Below are positions 34,698 through 42,607 of a stretch of DNA of 64,000 nucleotides, piece after piece. Origin of the DNA: Paenibacillus rhizosphaerae (GTDB taxonomy: Bacteria > Bacillota > Bacilli > Paenibacillales > Paenibacillaceae); the NCBI RefSeq assembly GCF_014192015.1, contig NZ_JACHXJ010000004.1, positions 399,233 to 463,232 of the forward strand, given 5' to 3'. Both the position numbers and the translations under genes were made by a program. Position 1 is the stretch's first letter. Every line of letters starts with the position of its first letter. The notes below the pieces were generated by a model that was not told the origin of the DNA, did not search any database, and worked only from the letters and a program-made list of their open reading frames with translations.

Positions 34698-35876
34698 TTA
34701 GTATGCCAACGTGTAAAGAGCTTTGATGTGGGACAGGTAACGGATGTTACTTGCTTCCTTCATCAGGGACGCAGGCATACCTTTGAGGGACGTGTTGCTT
34801 TCGCCGATGGTAGCCACGGCATCTTTACGGCCAAGGCTTGCAAGCGTACCGGAGTTCACCGGAGCAAATGTTTCGAACGCATGGTTTTCGAGCAGGGCAT
34901 ACAGGTTGTAGCCGATCAGCTCGCCCATTTGCCAAGCGATTTGCGCTGTTGGCGGTTGTGGACGTCCGCTTGGATCAAATACAACGGCGCTGTCCCCAGC
35001 CACAAACACGTCCGGATGGGAAGTGGATTGCAGGAATTCGTTGACGGTAGCACGTCCGCGGTTTACTTCGAGGCCGGATTCGCCTACGAGCGGGTTGCCT
35101 TGCACGCCGCCAGTCCATACGAAGGTGTTGGTCACGATTTTTTGACCGTCTTTCAGGTCAACCACGTTGCCTTCCACGTTCGTTACAGGCAATCCTGTCA
35201 GGAAGGTTACGCCGCGTTTTTCCAGACTGCTTTGCGCGCGCTCGATGAGCGGATCAGGCAGTACAGGCAGGATTTTAGGGCCAGCTTCAACCAGAAGCAG
35301 CTTTACTTCGGCTGGATTTACGCCGTATTTTTTAGCCAAACCAGGCATGATATCAGCAATTTCGCCGACAAGCTCAACGCCGGTCAAGCCGCCGCCGCCG
35401 ATAAGGATCGTTGCGTCAGCTTCGTTTTTGGTTTTGGAATATTCACGGATGCGGTCTTCGATGTGCTTGTGGATGTTCAGAGCGTCTTCAGCAGACTTCA
35501 GCACGAAGCTGTACTGCTCCAGCCCCGGAATGCCGAAGTAAGCCGTTTTACTTCCGAGTGCGACAACCAAAGCGTCGTAAGACAGGCTGGAACCGTCGGA
35601 AAGCTTGATTTCTTTGCTGTCTACGGAGAAAGAGTTGACCGTTGCGATCTTCAGGTCGACTTCTTTGCCCTTAAACAGTTTTTCGAGCGGCATAGCGATG
35701 GCTTGCTCAGCAATGCTGCCTGCAGCCAGACGGTGCAGCTCAGTAATGATTTGGTGCGTAGGGTATTGGTTCACGACCGTAACCCGTGCTTGATCTTTGT
35801 TCATATATTTGCGTACGGTCAGAGCGGCCAGCAAGCCGCCGTAACCGGCACCCAAAATGACAATATGTTTTGACAT
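34698..35876 (-). CDS. ndh: Type II NADH dehydrogenase (Ndh)
   Basis: A 392-residue flavoprotein that passes electrons from NADH to menaquinone at the membrane surface without pumping protons. The N-terminal FAD motif is GAGYGGLLAAL; the second Rossmann motif for NADH is GGGGLTGVELVGEI (about 160-173); VFVAGDSA near residue 300 is the conserved FAD-contact motif. The C-terminal amphipathic region is present and length is normal. It follows a DUF1641 gene by 39 bases, the same order as yjlC-ndh of Bacillus subtilis, where the pair is repressed by Rex. Confidence 0.93.
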   Translation of the reverse strand: MSKHIVILGAGYGGLLAALTVRKYMNKDQARVTVVNQYPTHQIITELHRLAAGSIAEQAIAMPLEKLFKGKEVDLKIATVNSFSVDSKEIKLSDGSSLSYDALVVALGSKTAYFGIPGLEQYSFVLKSAEDALNIHKHIEDRIREYSKTKNEADATILIGGGGLTGVELVGEIADIMPGLAKKYGVNPAEVKLLLVEAGPKILPVLPDPLIERAQSSLEKRGVTFLTGLPVTNVEGNVVDLKDGQKIVTNTFVWTGGVQGNPLVGESGLEVNRGRATVNEFLQSTSHPDVFVAGDSAVVFDPSGRPQPPTAQIAWQMGELIGYNLYALLENHAFETFAPVNSGTLASLGRKDAVATIGESNTSLKGMPASLMKEASNIRYLSHIKALYTLAY

Positions 35877-35915
35877 GGTTTTTCCTCCGTCCTTACTGGT
35901 TAGATGTATAAAAGA

Positions 35916-36347
35916 TTATTGTTGTTTTGCTTTTTCCGCAGAGATTTGAAGGTAAGCGTTCAGGAACCGGAAGATTTTTTGAGCTTGCGGATCCTTCAGC
36001 ATTTTAAGCAGACCAAAAAGACCGATGACTTCGTTGCTGTCTTCAGCGCGGTCTTTCGCTTCGATGACAGTAGCGGCCAGGTTCTTCACCGAATGCTTCA
36101 CAGGCTCCACAATTTCGGTGATGGCACCGACGGTGTCGCTCTTCAGCACTTTGTCGGTAGCGACCGTTTGAGCGAAGTCATAAGACTTTGTCAATACATT
36201 CACAAGCTCAGTCAGCTTTGGAAGCTGGTCGACCAGAATCGTAAGGGACTCCTGCACCTCAGGTTTGAGCAGCTGGTCCAGCACGTCGTTTTGTTCTTTG
36301 CCGACAGACACGTTTTGTGTCTCTTGTTCAGAAATTGCTTCTGACAT
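35916..36347 (-). CDS. yjlC: DUF1641 protein, YjlC type
   Basis: A 143-residue, Lys/Glu-rich helical protein without membrane segments. The ATG at 36347 follows AAGGAG with eight bases between. A second possible start, GTG at 36473 with a perfect AGGAGG (36480-36485) six bases before it, would add 42 residues in frame. It is co-transcribed with ndh, as in Bacillus. The molecular role is unknown; DUF1641 proteins also accompany formate dehydrogenases. The leader carries two hairpins described among the findings. Confidence 0.88.
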   Translation of the reverse strand: MSEAISEQETQNVSVGKEQNDVLDQLLKPEVQESLTILVDQLPKLTELVNVLTKSYDFAQTVATDKVLKSDTVGAITEIVEPVKHSVKNLAATVIEAKDRAEDSNEVIGLFGLLKMLKDPQAQKIFRFLNAYLQISAEKAKQQ

Positions 36348-36691
36348 GTCCATTTCTCCTTTGCGTAAGCAGTTGTGCTTAAGTATTTTTATAATGAAAA
36401 GGAGCTCATAGACTCCCTTCGAAGGAGTATCTACAAGCCACAAGACCTTTTCAGTCCGAAAAGGCCTAGTCACTATCGTCCTCCTAATGTTAACATAAAT
36501 GATCGTAAAAAGGACCACTTTACGAAAGAAATGTGAAAAAATATACATGGTACCGCCGCCATCGATTGGAAAAGAGCTTTATGGGCCGGGCGTCCAGCGC
36601 AGCGGACCCGTTATTTCATTTGTTTTAAGCATTTTCCAAACGGCCTGGCGCTATGCATTGTCGGGATTATTTTTTGAGGAATCTCCCTATA

Positions 36692-36730
36692 TCAAAAAAG
36701 CCAATCTCCTAAGTCTTAGGAAATTGGCTT
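36692..36730 (-). terminator. Rho-independent terminator of the ccdC gene
   Basis: Arms 36699-36714 and 36715-36730 form a near-perfect stem, followed on the minus strand by a run of Ts (36694-36699). Confidence 0.8.
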
Positions 36731-36795
36731 ACCGGCCGCCTCTGGCAGGAACACCGGCGTGGAAGTCGTTATTTGGCTTCGCATCGATCATGGGA

Positions 36796-37314
36796 TCATT
36801 CCGCCGGGTTCAATGGATCGGGTACCGAATCTGCGGTAACGGGCGCAAACTTCCGATACTGTCTCAGCATGAAAATCCGCCAGCGGAGGATCATGCCAAA
36901 GGCCAGGATGAAAAACAGGGCGCCGGTCTGCGGAATCGATACATATTCCTCAATCACCTGGTGCAGCAGCATGCGGACAGCCAGCAGGGCGAAGAGGATG
37001 ATGATAAAGCTCTTGGAGCGCTGCGCAAAGACCTGTCCTCCGCTGACTTCAAACTTGGTGCTGCGCATCAGCGGATAGGAGAACAGGAACCAGCCGACTA
37101 AAAAGGCGATGAGCGCCCACCACAGCGGAATTCTCACGGCCGGGGCGACGAACATCAGGAAACCGGTCGCCATGCCCATCGGCGGGATCAGTATTTTTTT
37201 TATCGTAACGGGTCTGTGGCTCGCCTTGAGACGGATGAATATGGTCATCAGGGCCAAAACCAACGTCCCCACTGTCGTTCCAATTTGCAAATACAAGGGA
37301 CTGATATGAGGCAC
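36796..37314 (-). CDS. ccdC: CcdC-family membrane protein
   Basis: A 172-residue protein with about five membrane helices. The GTG start at 37314 (VPHISPLYLQIG) is chosen because GAGGGGAG sits nine bases upstream; a longer open frame begins inside that site. The pattern IPPMGMATGFLMF and STKFEVSGGQVFAQRS between helices is typical of the CcdC (DUF1453) family, encoded near ccdA in Bacillus cytochrome c maturation although its own role there is dispensable. It stands alone here. Confidence 0.85.
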   Translation of the reverse strand: MPHISPLYLQIGTTVGTLVLALMTIFIRLKASHRPVTIKKILIPPMGMATGFLMFVAPAVRIPLWWALIAFLVGWFLFSYPLMRSTKFEVSGGQVFAQRSKSFIIILFALLAVRMLLHQVIEEYVSIPQTGALFFILAFGMILRWRIFMLRQYRKFAPVTADSVPDPLNPAE

Positions 37315-37439
37315 GTTCAAAGACTCCCCTCTTGTCAATATAATCAATCACATCTAATAGTATATCACACAAATAGAGAAGTAAACTTGAACGTCATATG
37401 ACATCTTGCCCAGGCTCTGAGATCCAGCCCCGCAGACGA

Positions 37440-38006
37440 TTAAGCGCCGGATTCCAGCCCTTTCAGAAAGGCTCTCATGACAAAATGCAGGCTCTCGTCC
37501 AAATCCAGCTTCATCTGAAATCCGCTGTTCTGTTCCAGGGAGGCAAAGCCGTGCAGGAAGCTCCGCAGTCCGCGGATCGTATGCAATGTGTTCTGTTCCC
37601 CAAGACCGTAGGGTTCGAGAACCCGGATAAAGATGTTCAGCAGCTGCTCACTCAGCTTGGTGGTTTCCGGGGAATCCGACGCTTCGATTTTGTAAAAGGC
37701 CTCATAGAGGCCTGGGCGTTGGCGGGCAAATGCCAAGTAGCTTGCGCTCAAGCTCAGGATCGCTTCCTCGCCCGATTTGCCGATGACCGCGTCGCGCATC
37801 AAATCGACCAGATGCTGCATGCAGTAGGCGGCAAGCGCGCTGCGCAGGTCCGGGAGTCCGTTCACATGGTTGTACAGGGAAGGGGAGCGAACACCAAGCT
37901 TCTGGGCCAGAGCGGACAGCGTCAGGTTATCCAATCCCGCCTCATCGGCCAGCTCGGCTGCTGCAATCAGCAGGGTTTCGCGGTCAAGTCCCATGCGGCG
38001 CACCAT
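37440..38006 (-). CDS. TetR-family regulator with WHG-type C-terminal domain
   Basis: A 188-residue repressor. The N-terminal HTH is LTLSALAQKLGVRSPSLYNHVNGL (about 24-47). The C-terminal half, with its LRSFLHGFASLE segment, matches the TetR group carrying a WHG domain. Its start overlaps the stop of the MBL gene by one base (TAATG). Two 15-base palindromes across the operon promoter are the likely operators, so it should autoregulate. Confidence 0.9.
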   Translation of the reverse strand: MVRRMGLDRETLLIAAAELADEAGLDNLTLSALAQKLGVRSPSLYNHVNGLPDLRSALAAYCMQHLVDLMRDAVIGKSGEEAILSLSASYLAFARQRPGLYEAFYKIEASDSPETTKLSEQLLNIFIRVLEPYGLGEQNTLHTIRGLRSFLHGFASLEQNSGFQMKLDLDESLHFVMRAFLKGLESGA

Positions 38007-38731
38007 TAAACCGCCCCCTTCTTCAGGGCTTCTTCGGCCCGGGTAATGGCGGCAGCCATCTTATCAGTCGGCTGCGGGATCATTTTGCCGTGGCCGACCG
38101 CCAGCCACGTCGGATTTAGACCGGCCAGGCGTTTGGCGCTGGCGATGGAAGTCGCCTTGCTCCAGGTGGCCATCGCCGGGAAAGGGAACAGTGGCTGCAT
38201 ATGGCCCGATACGGCCAAGGCCGCGCGGGTTTGGAAGGCGTCGCCCGCGATGAGGACACCGCTGCGCGTGTCATAGAAGGCCATATGTCCCGGTGTGTGC
38301 CCGGGAGAGGCGACGGCCAGCAGCGACCCGACGCGGTCCCCGTCTTCCAGCAGCACGTCGGGCTTCGTCGTAACCTTGCCCGGTGCGGGGATGGATCCGC
38401 GGACCTGCTCCTGCGGCTCGCCGGCCTCGAGCTCCTTGCTGCCAGCAAGGAGGCGGCTGTCGCGGCGGGAAATATAAGTCGTTACTTGAGGAAGAACCGC
38501 CTTCAGCAGGTCGAATGCCCCGATATGATCACCATGCGCGTGCGTCAGCACGATCCGCACAATCGGTTTGCCGAGTCGGTCTGCTGCTTGTTGGATACCT
38601 TTTACGCTAAAGGGCATGCCGGCATCGATTAGGGTCAGCCCGTCTTCTTCTTCAACGAGATACACATTAACGGGAAACAAACGGGGCATAAAAGAAACCT
38701 GGGTTACTTGCTGAACGGACGTGGTTTTCAT
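38006..38731 (-). CDS. MBL-fold metallo-hydrolase
   Basis: A 241-residue metallo-beta-lactamase-fold enzyme. The metal-binding motif is THAHGDHIGAFD (about 70-81), a second His lies in ASPGHTPGHM and an Asp in VLIAGDAF, giving a two-metal site. The start ATG follows GAGGAG. First gene of an operon with the TetR regulator; the enzyme may destroy or modify the inducing compound (inference). Confidence 0.9.
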   Translation of the reverse strand: MKTTSVQQVTQVSFMPRLFPVNVYLVEEEDGLTLIDAGMPFSVKGIQQAADRLGKPIVRIVLTHAHGDHIGAFDLLKAVLPQVTTYISRRDSRLLAGSKELEAGEPQEQVRGSIPAPGKVTTKPDVLLEDGDRVGSLLAVASPGHTPGHMAFYDTRSGVLIAGDAFQTRAALAVSGHMQPLFPFPAMATWSKATSIASAKRLAGLNPTWLAVGHGKMIPQPTDKMAAAITRAEEALKKGAV

Positions 38732-38749
38732 GGATAACTCCTCCTCAAA

Positions 38750-38764
38750 ACTAATCTTATTAGT
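38750..38764. promoter_or_regulatory. TetR-type operator after the -10 box
   Basis: ACTAATCTTATTAGT has the same arms as the spacer operator. The two centres are 21 bases apart, two helical turns, which suits cooperative binding on one DNA face. Confidence 0.75.
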
Positions 38765-38793
38765 ATAATAACTAATGACATTAGTTTTGGCAA
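38765..38793 (-). promoter_or_regulatory. Promoter of the MBL-tetR operon
   Basis: On the minus strand, -35 TTGCCA (38793-38788), a 17-base spacer (38787-38771) and -10 TATTAT (38770-38765). The spacer contains one whole operator; the second follows the -10 directly. Confidence 0.75.
38771..38785. promoter_or_regulatory. TetR-type operator within the promoter spacer
   Basis: ACTAATGACATTAGT is a 15-base palindrome (six-base arms, three-base centre) that fills the -35/-10 spacer. Confidence 0.75.
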
Positions 38794-38883
38794 TACCATT
38801 TTAAAAATCATTAGCGGAGAAAGGGGAATCAGGGGTAGCGTAGCGCGACATGATATAAAATGAAATTAAAGGATAAAAAAGCG

Positions 38884-38912
38884 TTTTCAATTAGGGGTAT
38901 TTATACTATAAT
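38884..38912 (+). promoter_or_regulatory. Orphan sigma-A promoter
   Basis: -35 TTTTCA (38884-38889), 17-base spacer, perfect -10 TATAAT (38907-38912). No + strand gene follows for 1.6 kb; a terminator comes 40 bases after the predicted start site. Confidence 0.55.
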
Positions 38913-38918
38913 ACCTAT

Positions 38919-38980
38919 TGTAAACCCTTTCATATGTCTAATCTGATTTGGAGCTCCTTCGCTGAAGGGCTCATTTTTTT
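38919..38980 (+). ncRNA. Candidate small RNA of about 62 nt
   Basis: The predicted transcript from the orphan promoter ends in a GAGCTCCTTC / GAAGGGCTC hairpin (38951-38972, one bulged base) followed by seven Ts (38974-38980). The unpaired 5' part (about 32 nt) has no ribosome site before its only ATG. It lies between divergently placed minus-strand genes, so the terminator belongs to no known gene. Existence of the RNA is inferred from signals only. Confidence 0.45.
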
Positions 38981-39073
38981 GTGTTTATGGGGAAATTGTC
39001 TCCGAGATGCCCTTCTTACATCGCTTGCAGAACGGAAACGGATAGGGAATCGTTGATAATCGAATCATTGTAT

Positions 39074-39114
39074 AAAAAAGCCCCTACCGGCCGCTGCTGG
39101 CCGATAGGGGCTTT
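39074..39114 (-). terminator. Rho-independent terminator of the RlmA-like gene
   Basis: AAGCCCCTA-GGCC pairs with GGCC-TAGGGGCTT (39079-39113), with an A tract on the left that forms the U run on the minus strand. It lies 22 bases after the stop codon. Confidence 0.85.
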
Positions 39115-39135
39115 GATGTTGATAAGGCCGATAAT

Positions 39136-40095
39136 TTATTCGTTCATCCGGCCGCATAACACATCATAATCGAAGGTGACGCGCAGGGGACCTTGCCCGG
39201 CAGCCTTCCGTATGGCCGCTTCCGGCACGCCCCAGGAGAGCGGGGTCATCCGCAGAAGATGCTCCAAGGCCTCCCCGGCGACGAGCATGTCGTACGCCAC
39301 ATGCTGAATATCGACGCATGCAAACTTTTGGCCGAACAATTCGGCGGTACGTCCGGCAGGGGATGATGGCCGGTCGATAGGATGTCCGTTCGCAGGAGTC
39401 GGCCAGTCGATAGTGCGTCCACCTTCGGTCGAAGGCCGGTTTGCAGTCTTGCCGTGGAACAGGGCGCGGATTTCCTGCAAATATCGGCTTCCCGGGATGA
39501 CCTTTATCACCAGGCCATCATGCCGGAGTAGGCGCTGGAACTCCTGGTAGTTCGCCGGAGACAAGATGTTCAGGATGACGTCGAACTGCCGGCCGGCGAA
39601 CGGGCTGCCGGCCAGATCGGCCGCACACCAGATGGCGGGGGCGCCCGATTTGGCGGCCAGGCGAATCCCTTCTTTGGCGATATCCACGCCTATGCCCAGG
39701 ATGTCTGGAGCATCAGGTCTTTGCAGGGCAGACAGTATCGCCGTCAAATGGGAGCCCTCGCCGCATCCCGCATCCAAAATGCGGAGTTCCCCTGATCGAG
39801 AGGGAACCATAACCTCAATTTTATCGCGAATGGCATCAATGAGCGGGTCAAATAAACCGTGACGGCTGGTTTCCCGCCGCGAGGTAAACAGGTCTTTGTT
39901 GTATTTGGACCGCACGGCGTGCGGGATTAGGTTGACGTAACCGTCTTTGGACAAATCAAAACAATGCCGGCTGCCGCAAATCATGCTGCGTAATCCGTCC
40001 ATTTTCAATGGACCGGAGCAGATCGGGCAGCGAAACAGGTGCTCATGCCGGGATATCAGCCCAGCGAGCACGGTTAATTTAGCGTTATGCACCAT
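39136..40095 (-). CDS. rlmA: RlmA-like rRNA guanine-N1 methyltransferase
   Basis: A 319-residue SAM-dependent methyltransferase. The ATG at 40095 has GGGGTG nearby. The N-terminus holds a zinc site FRCPICSGPL...MICGSRHCFDLSKDGYVNLI, as in RlmA(I/II). The SAM-binding motif ILDAGCGEGSHL and the NILSPANYQEF segment match the same family, which methylates 23S rRNA near positions 745/748 and can give macrolide resistance. An insert rich in R, P and T (about 240-270) makes it longer than E. coli RlmA (about 270). The gap to 40533 upstream holds no supported gene. Confidence 0.82.
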   Translation of the reverse strand: MVHNAKLTVLAGLISRHEHLFRCPICSGPLKMDGLRSMICGSRHCFDLSKDGYVNLIPHAVRSKYNKDLFTSRRETSRHGLFDPLIDAIRDKIEVMVPSRSGELRILDAGCGEGSHLTAILSALQRPDAPDILGIGVDIAKEGIRLAAKSGAPAIWCAADLAGSPFAGRQFDVILNILSPANYQEFQRLLRHDGLVIKVIPGSRYLQEIRALFHGKTANRPSTEGGRTIDWPTPANGHPIDRPSSPAGRTAELFGQKFACVDIQHVAYDMLVAGEALEHLLRMTPLSWGVPEAAIRKAAGQGPLRVTFDYDVLCGRMNE

Positions 40096-40481
40096 AAACA
40101 CCCCATTCATTCGTTTAGCGTTGAATGAAAAAGGCACAGACAAATAAACCCTCGTCATATTTTAAAAAAAACGGGATTTTTGTTATCTGTACCTTACATT
40201 AACGATAACGAATAAACTGAATGATCATGGTATACACAACCTCTTTTACGCAGAATTTGGGGAGCCTGCAGCCTCTAGATCAAAGGACAGGATCCGCTTT
40301 AGTATAACAAACTTTTCAGAGCCGGGAAAACCTTCGCTGGAACTGTCAGGAGAGGAGGTTTAATCCAAGGGGTTTTAAGTCAAACTAAGCGTACTGGACC
40401 GGGGGGGAGCGGCTCCGGCAGTCTCGTTAGCGTCCTTTATTTATTTTTAAGCGGAAAACGTTCCAAACCCAGGCAATCCGG

Positions 40482-40516
40482 TTGACACAAGCAACTGTAA
40501 ACCATATAATTACAGT
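40482..40516 (+). promoter_or_regulatory. Promoter and operator of the Rrf2 regulator gene
   Basis: Consensus -35 TTGACA (40482-40487), 17-base spacer, -10 TATAAT (40505-40510). A perfect inverted repeat ACTGTAA (40494-40500) / TTACAGT (40510-40516) brackets the -10, which suggests autorepression. Confidence 0.85.
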
Positions 40517-40533
40517 AATAAGGGGGAGCGAAA

Positions 40534-40971
40534 ATGAATAGTGAGTTCAACATTGCCGTCCATTGTTTAACCCTTCTTAGCTTGAAAGAAGAACGAATGG
40601 CTAACAGCGAAGAGATTGCCAAAAGTGTCTGCACGCATCCGGCACGGATTCGGAAAGTGCTTGGACTGCTGCGCAAACAGGGATATGTAACGACCAAGGA
40701 AGGTGTCGGCGGAGGCTATCTGCTGAATCCGGGCACCGAGAAGGTCACATTGGGTGATTTGTACCGCCTGCTTGCAAGAGGATCCTTGAAGCCGAGCTGG
40801 TGTTCGGGCGGAGAGGAGCTGCCTTGCGAAGTGGCTTCCAATATCGAGGGGATTATGGATCAGATATACAGCGGCGGAGAAGCCGCGCTGGAGCGATATC
40901 TGGATGGCATTACGCTGACGGATGTCATTAATCAGATCGAGGAAGCGGGCAGCGCGGCAAACCCCACGTGA
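40534..40971 (+). CDS. Rrf2-family transcriptional regulator, YwnA type
   Basis: A 145-residue regulator, ATG after AAGGGGGAGCG. The winged helix is MNSEFNIAVHCLTLL, SEEIAKSVCTHPARIRKVLGLLRKQGYV and the wing VGGGYLLN. Cysteines at about 90 and 98, with C11 and C33, could sense redox or thiol state or bind a cluster, but the three-Cys IscR spacing is not seen. It is monocistronic; targets other than itself are unknown. Confidence 0.88.
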   Translation: MNSEFNIAVHCLTLLSLKEERMANSEEIAKSVCTHPARIRKVLGLLRKQGYVTTKEGVGGGYLLNPGTEKVTLGDLYRLLARGSLKPSWCSGGEELPCEVASNIEGIMDQIYSGGEAALERYLDGITLTDVINQIEEAGSAANPT

Positions 40972-41188
40972 TGAACAGAATGGAACGACATGAAGTCCGG
41001 CGTAAGCCGGGCTTTTTTGTGCTGTTCTCATTTGAGTGCCAGGAAAACCTTTGTGAAGAGAGGTCTGCCCGCCCTCTCCAACGGTCAGCACGAACCTTCG
41101 GGTTCGTATATCACTAAAAAGTGCCGTCTTCACGAAATGGATGGAACGCTGCATAATGCTGTTAACCGATCCAGGGAGGGGAGTTATC

Positions 41189-41986
41189 ATGAACGATTTT
41201 GTTAAGGTAGAGGTGCTTCACACCGGCCGATTGAAATATGACCGCTCGCTCGCATTTAAGGAACTTGCCAGCATACCTCCGGTAAACCAGCGGGGAGAAT
41301 CATTTCAGTCCGAGGTTCCACTGTCCAGCTATTTGATTGAGCATCCCAGTGGGCGGCGTGTTGTAGTCGATGCCGGATGGCACGAGGACATACGATCCCG
41401 GCCAGAGCAGCACCTGGGCAGCGATTTATGGCAGTTCATCGAATACGATTTGCCTGCCGGGAGTTCCGTCAGGGAACAGCTGCAGGCGCGCGGGCTGACC
41501 CCGAAGGATATTGACCTTGTTGTCATCAGCCATCTGGACGTGGATCATATCAGCGGCCTCGAGCTGTTGAAGGGGGCGGGGCGTTTTCTCGTCAGCCAGC
41601 CGGAATGGGAGTTTGCGGCAGTGAGCCAGGAGGCGTGGCACCGGAGGGTGCCTGTAACGCCGTTTGCTCTCGAGCCGATTCCCTATGGCCCGTATCAATT
41701 GGGTCTGGACGTTTTCGGCGACGGCTTGCTGTATCTGGTTCATACTCCTGGACATACGCCGGGCCATTTGTCTATTTTGGCAAAAGTGGAAAAAGGATGG
41801 CTGCTCCTGGCCTCCGATGCTGGGTACGCCGAGAGATCCTGGCAGGAGATGATTCTGCCGGGGATTACGTCGGATCCGGATCAGGCGATGAAATCGCTGC
41901 AGTGGGTGCGGGAGTTCGCCGGGAGAGAGGACTGCGTTGCGGCGCTGGCCCATCATGAGGCGAAGTCGATTCCTATGCGGTTTTAA
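41189..41986 (+). CDS. MBL-fold hydrolase, AHL-lactonase-like
   Basis: A 265-residue protein with ATG at 41189 behind AGGGAGGGGAG. The metal motif is ISHLDVDHISGLE (HxDxDH, about 109-114). HTPGHTPGHL and LLASDAGY supply further ligands. The HxDxDH form, together with ELASIPPVNQ and SSYLIEHPSGRRVVVDAGW, is that of the AiiA-like N-acyl homoserine lactonase branch. The true substrate may be another lactone or ester. Confidence 0.85.
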   Translation: MNDFVKVEVLHTGRLKYDRSLAFKELASIPPVNQRGESFQSEVPLSSYLIEHPSGRRVVVDAGWHEDIRSRPEQHLGSDLWQFIEYDLPAGSSVREQLQARGLTPKDIDLVVISHLDVDHISGLELLKGAGRFLVSQPEWEFAAVSQEAWHRRVPVTPFALEPIPYGPYQLGLDVFGDGLLYLVHTPGHTPGHLSILAKVEKGWLLLASDAGYAERSWQEMILPGITSDPDQAMKSLQWVREFAGREDCVAALAHHEAKSIPMRF

Positions 41987-42101
41987 TGTCCGGGAAACCG
42001 ATTTGATGCAGGAAATCGTATCCCTTTTCTTGGAAAACGGCGGACGGTGCGTTATATTGGACATAAAACGCATTCGAAAAACATTCCAAAGGAGAAGGGC
42101 T

Positions 42102-42380
42102 ATGTGCAGAAATATCAAAACGCTGTTTAATTTTGATCCGCCGGCTACCGATGAAGAGATTCAGGCTGCATCCCTGCAGTATGTGCGCAAGCTGTCAGGC
42201 TTCCAGAGCCCGTCGAAGGCGAATGAAGAAGCCTTTAACCAGGCGATAGCGGAGGTCGCTGCGGCATCTAAGAAGCTGCTGGACTCGCTCGTGACGAACT
42301 CCAGTCCCCGTGACCGCGAGATCGAGGCTCAGAAGGCGAAAGAGAGATCGGCGAAGCGGTTCGGAACGGCGGAGGCGTAA
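42102..42380 (+). CDS. DUF2277 small protein
   Basis: A 92-residue protein with ATG behind CCAAAGGAGAAGGG. MCRNIKTLFNFDPPATDEEI at the very start and QYVRKLSGFQSPS are the constant features of DUF2277, a mostly helical family of unknown function. It is monocistronic. The 200 bases after it hold only a terminator. Confidence 0.88.
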   Translation: MCRNIKTLFNFDPPATDEEIQAASLQYVRKLSGFQSPSKANEEAFNQAIAEVAAASKKLLDSLVTNSSPRDREIEAQKAKERSAKRFGTAEA

Positions 42381-42538
42381 GCGGCGGCGGTAATCGGCTA
42401 ATGGGCGCATTCTTTGGACCAGGATGGAATATAGCCATGGCTTACGCCTAAAGCTCATGATCTGAGCAACCGGCCTTGGCTTAAGCTGAGTGAGTCCGCC
42501 ATACGGGCAAGGACGACGCCGCACTGTAGACAAACCGA

Positions 42539-42575
42539 AGAGCGCCCCGGTGAACATCCCGGGGCGCTCTTTATT
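42539..42575. terminator. Strong terminator between DUF2277 and TrpD2-like genes
   Basis: A 12-base perfect stem AGAGCGCCCCGG (42539-42550) with 42559-42570, loop of eight, then TTATT. It separates two convergent genes. Confidence 0.8.
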
Positions 42576-42607
42576 CTGCCTCTACCGACAACAAGCAGGC
42601 AGGGGAG

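Noticed and set aside
34638..35873. Plus-strand open frame of about 411 codons opposite ndh
   Set aside because: It mirrors the conserved Ndh gene, has no ribosome site and gives a low-complexity His/Phe/Arg pattern.
36528..36552. Rex operator before yjlC-ndh
   Set aside because: Only one half matches TTGTGAA-N4-TTCACAA, and no clear promoter lies beside it, so it is mentioned but not called.
40340..40380. Possible gene start behind AGGAGAGGAGG at about 40351
   Set aside because: No ATG, GTG or TTG follows at a usable distance with an open frame.
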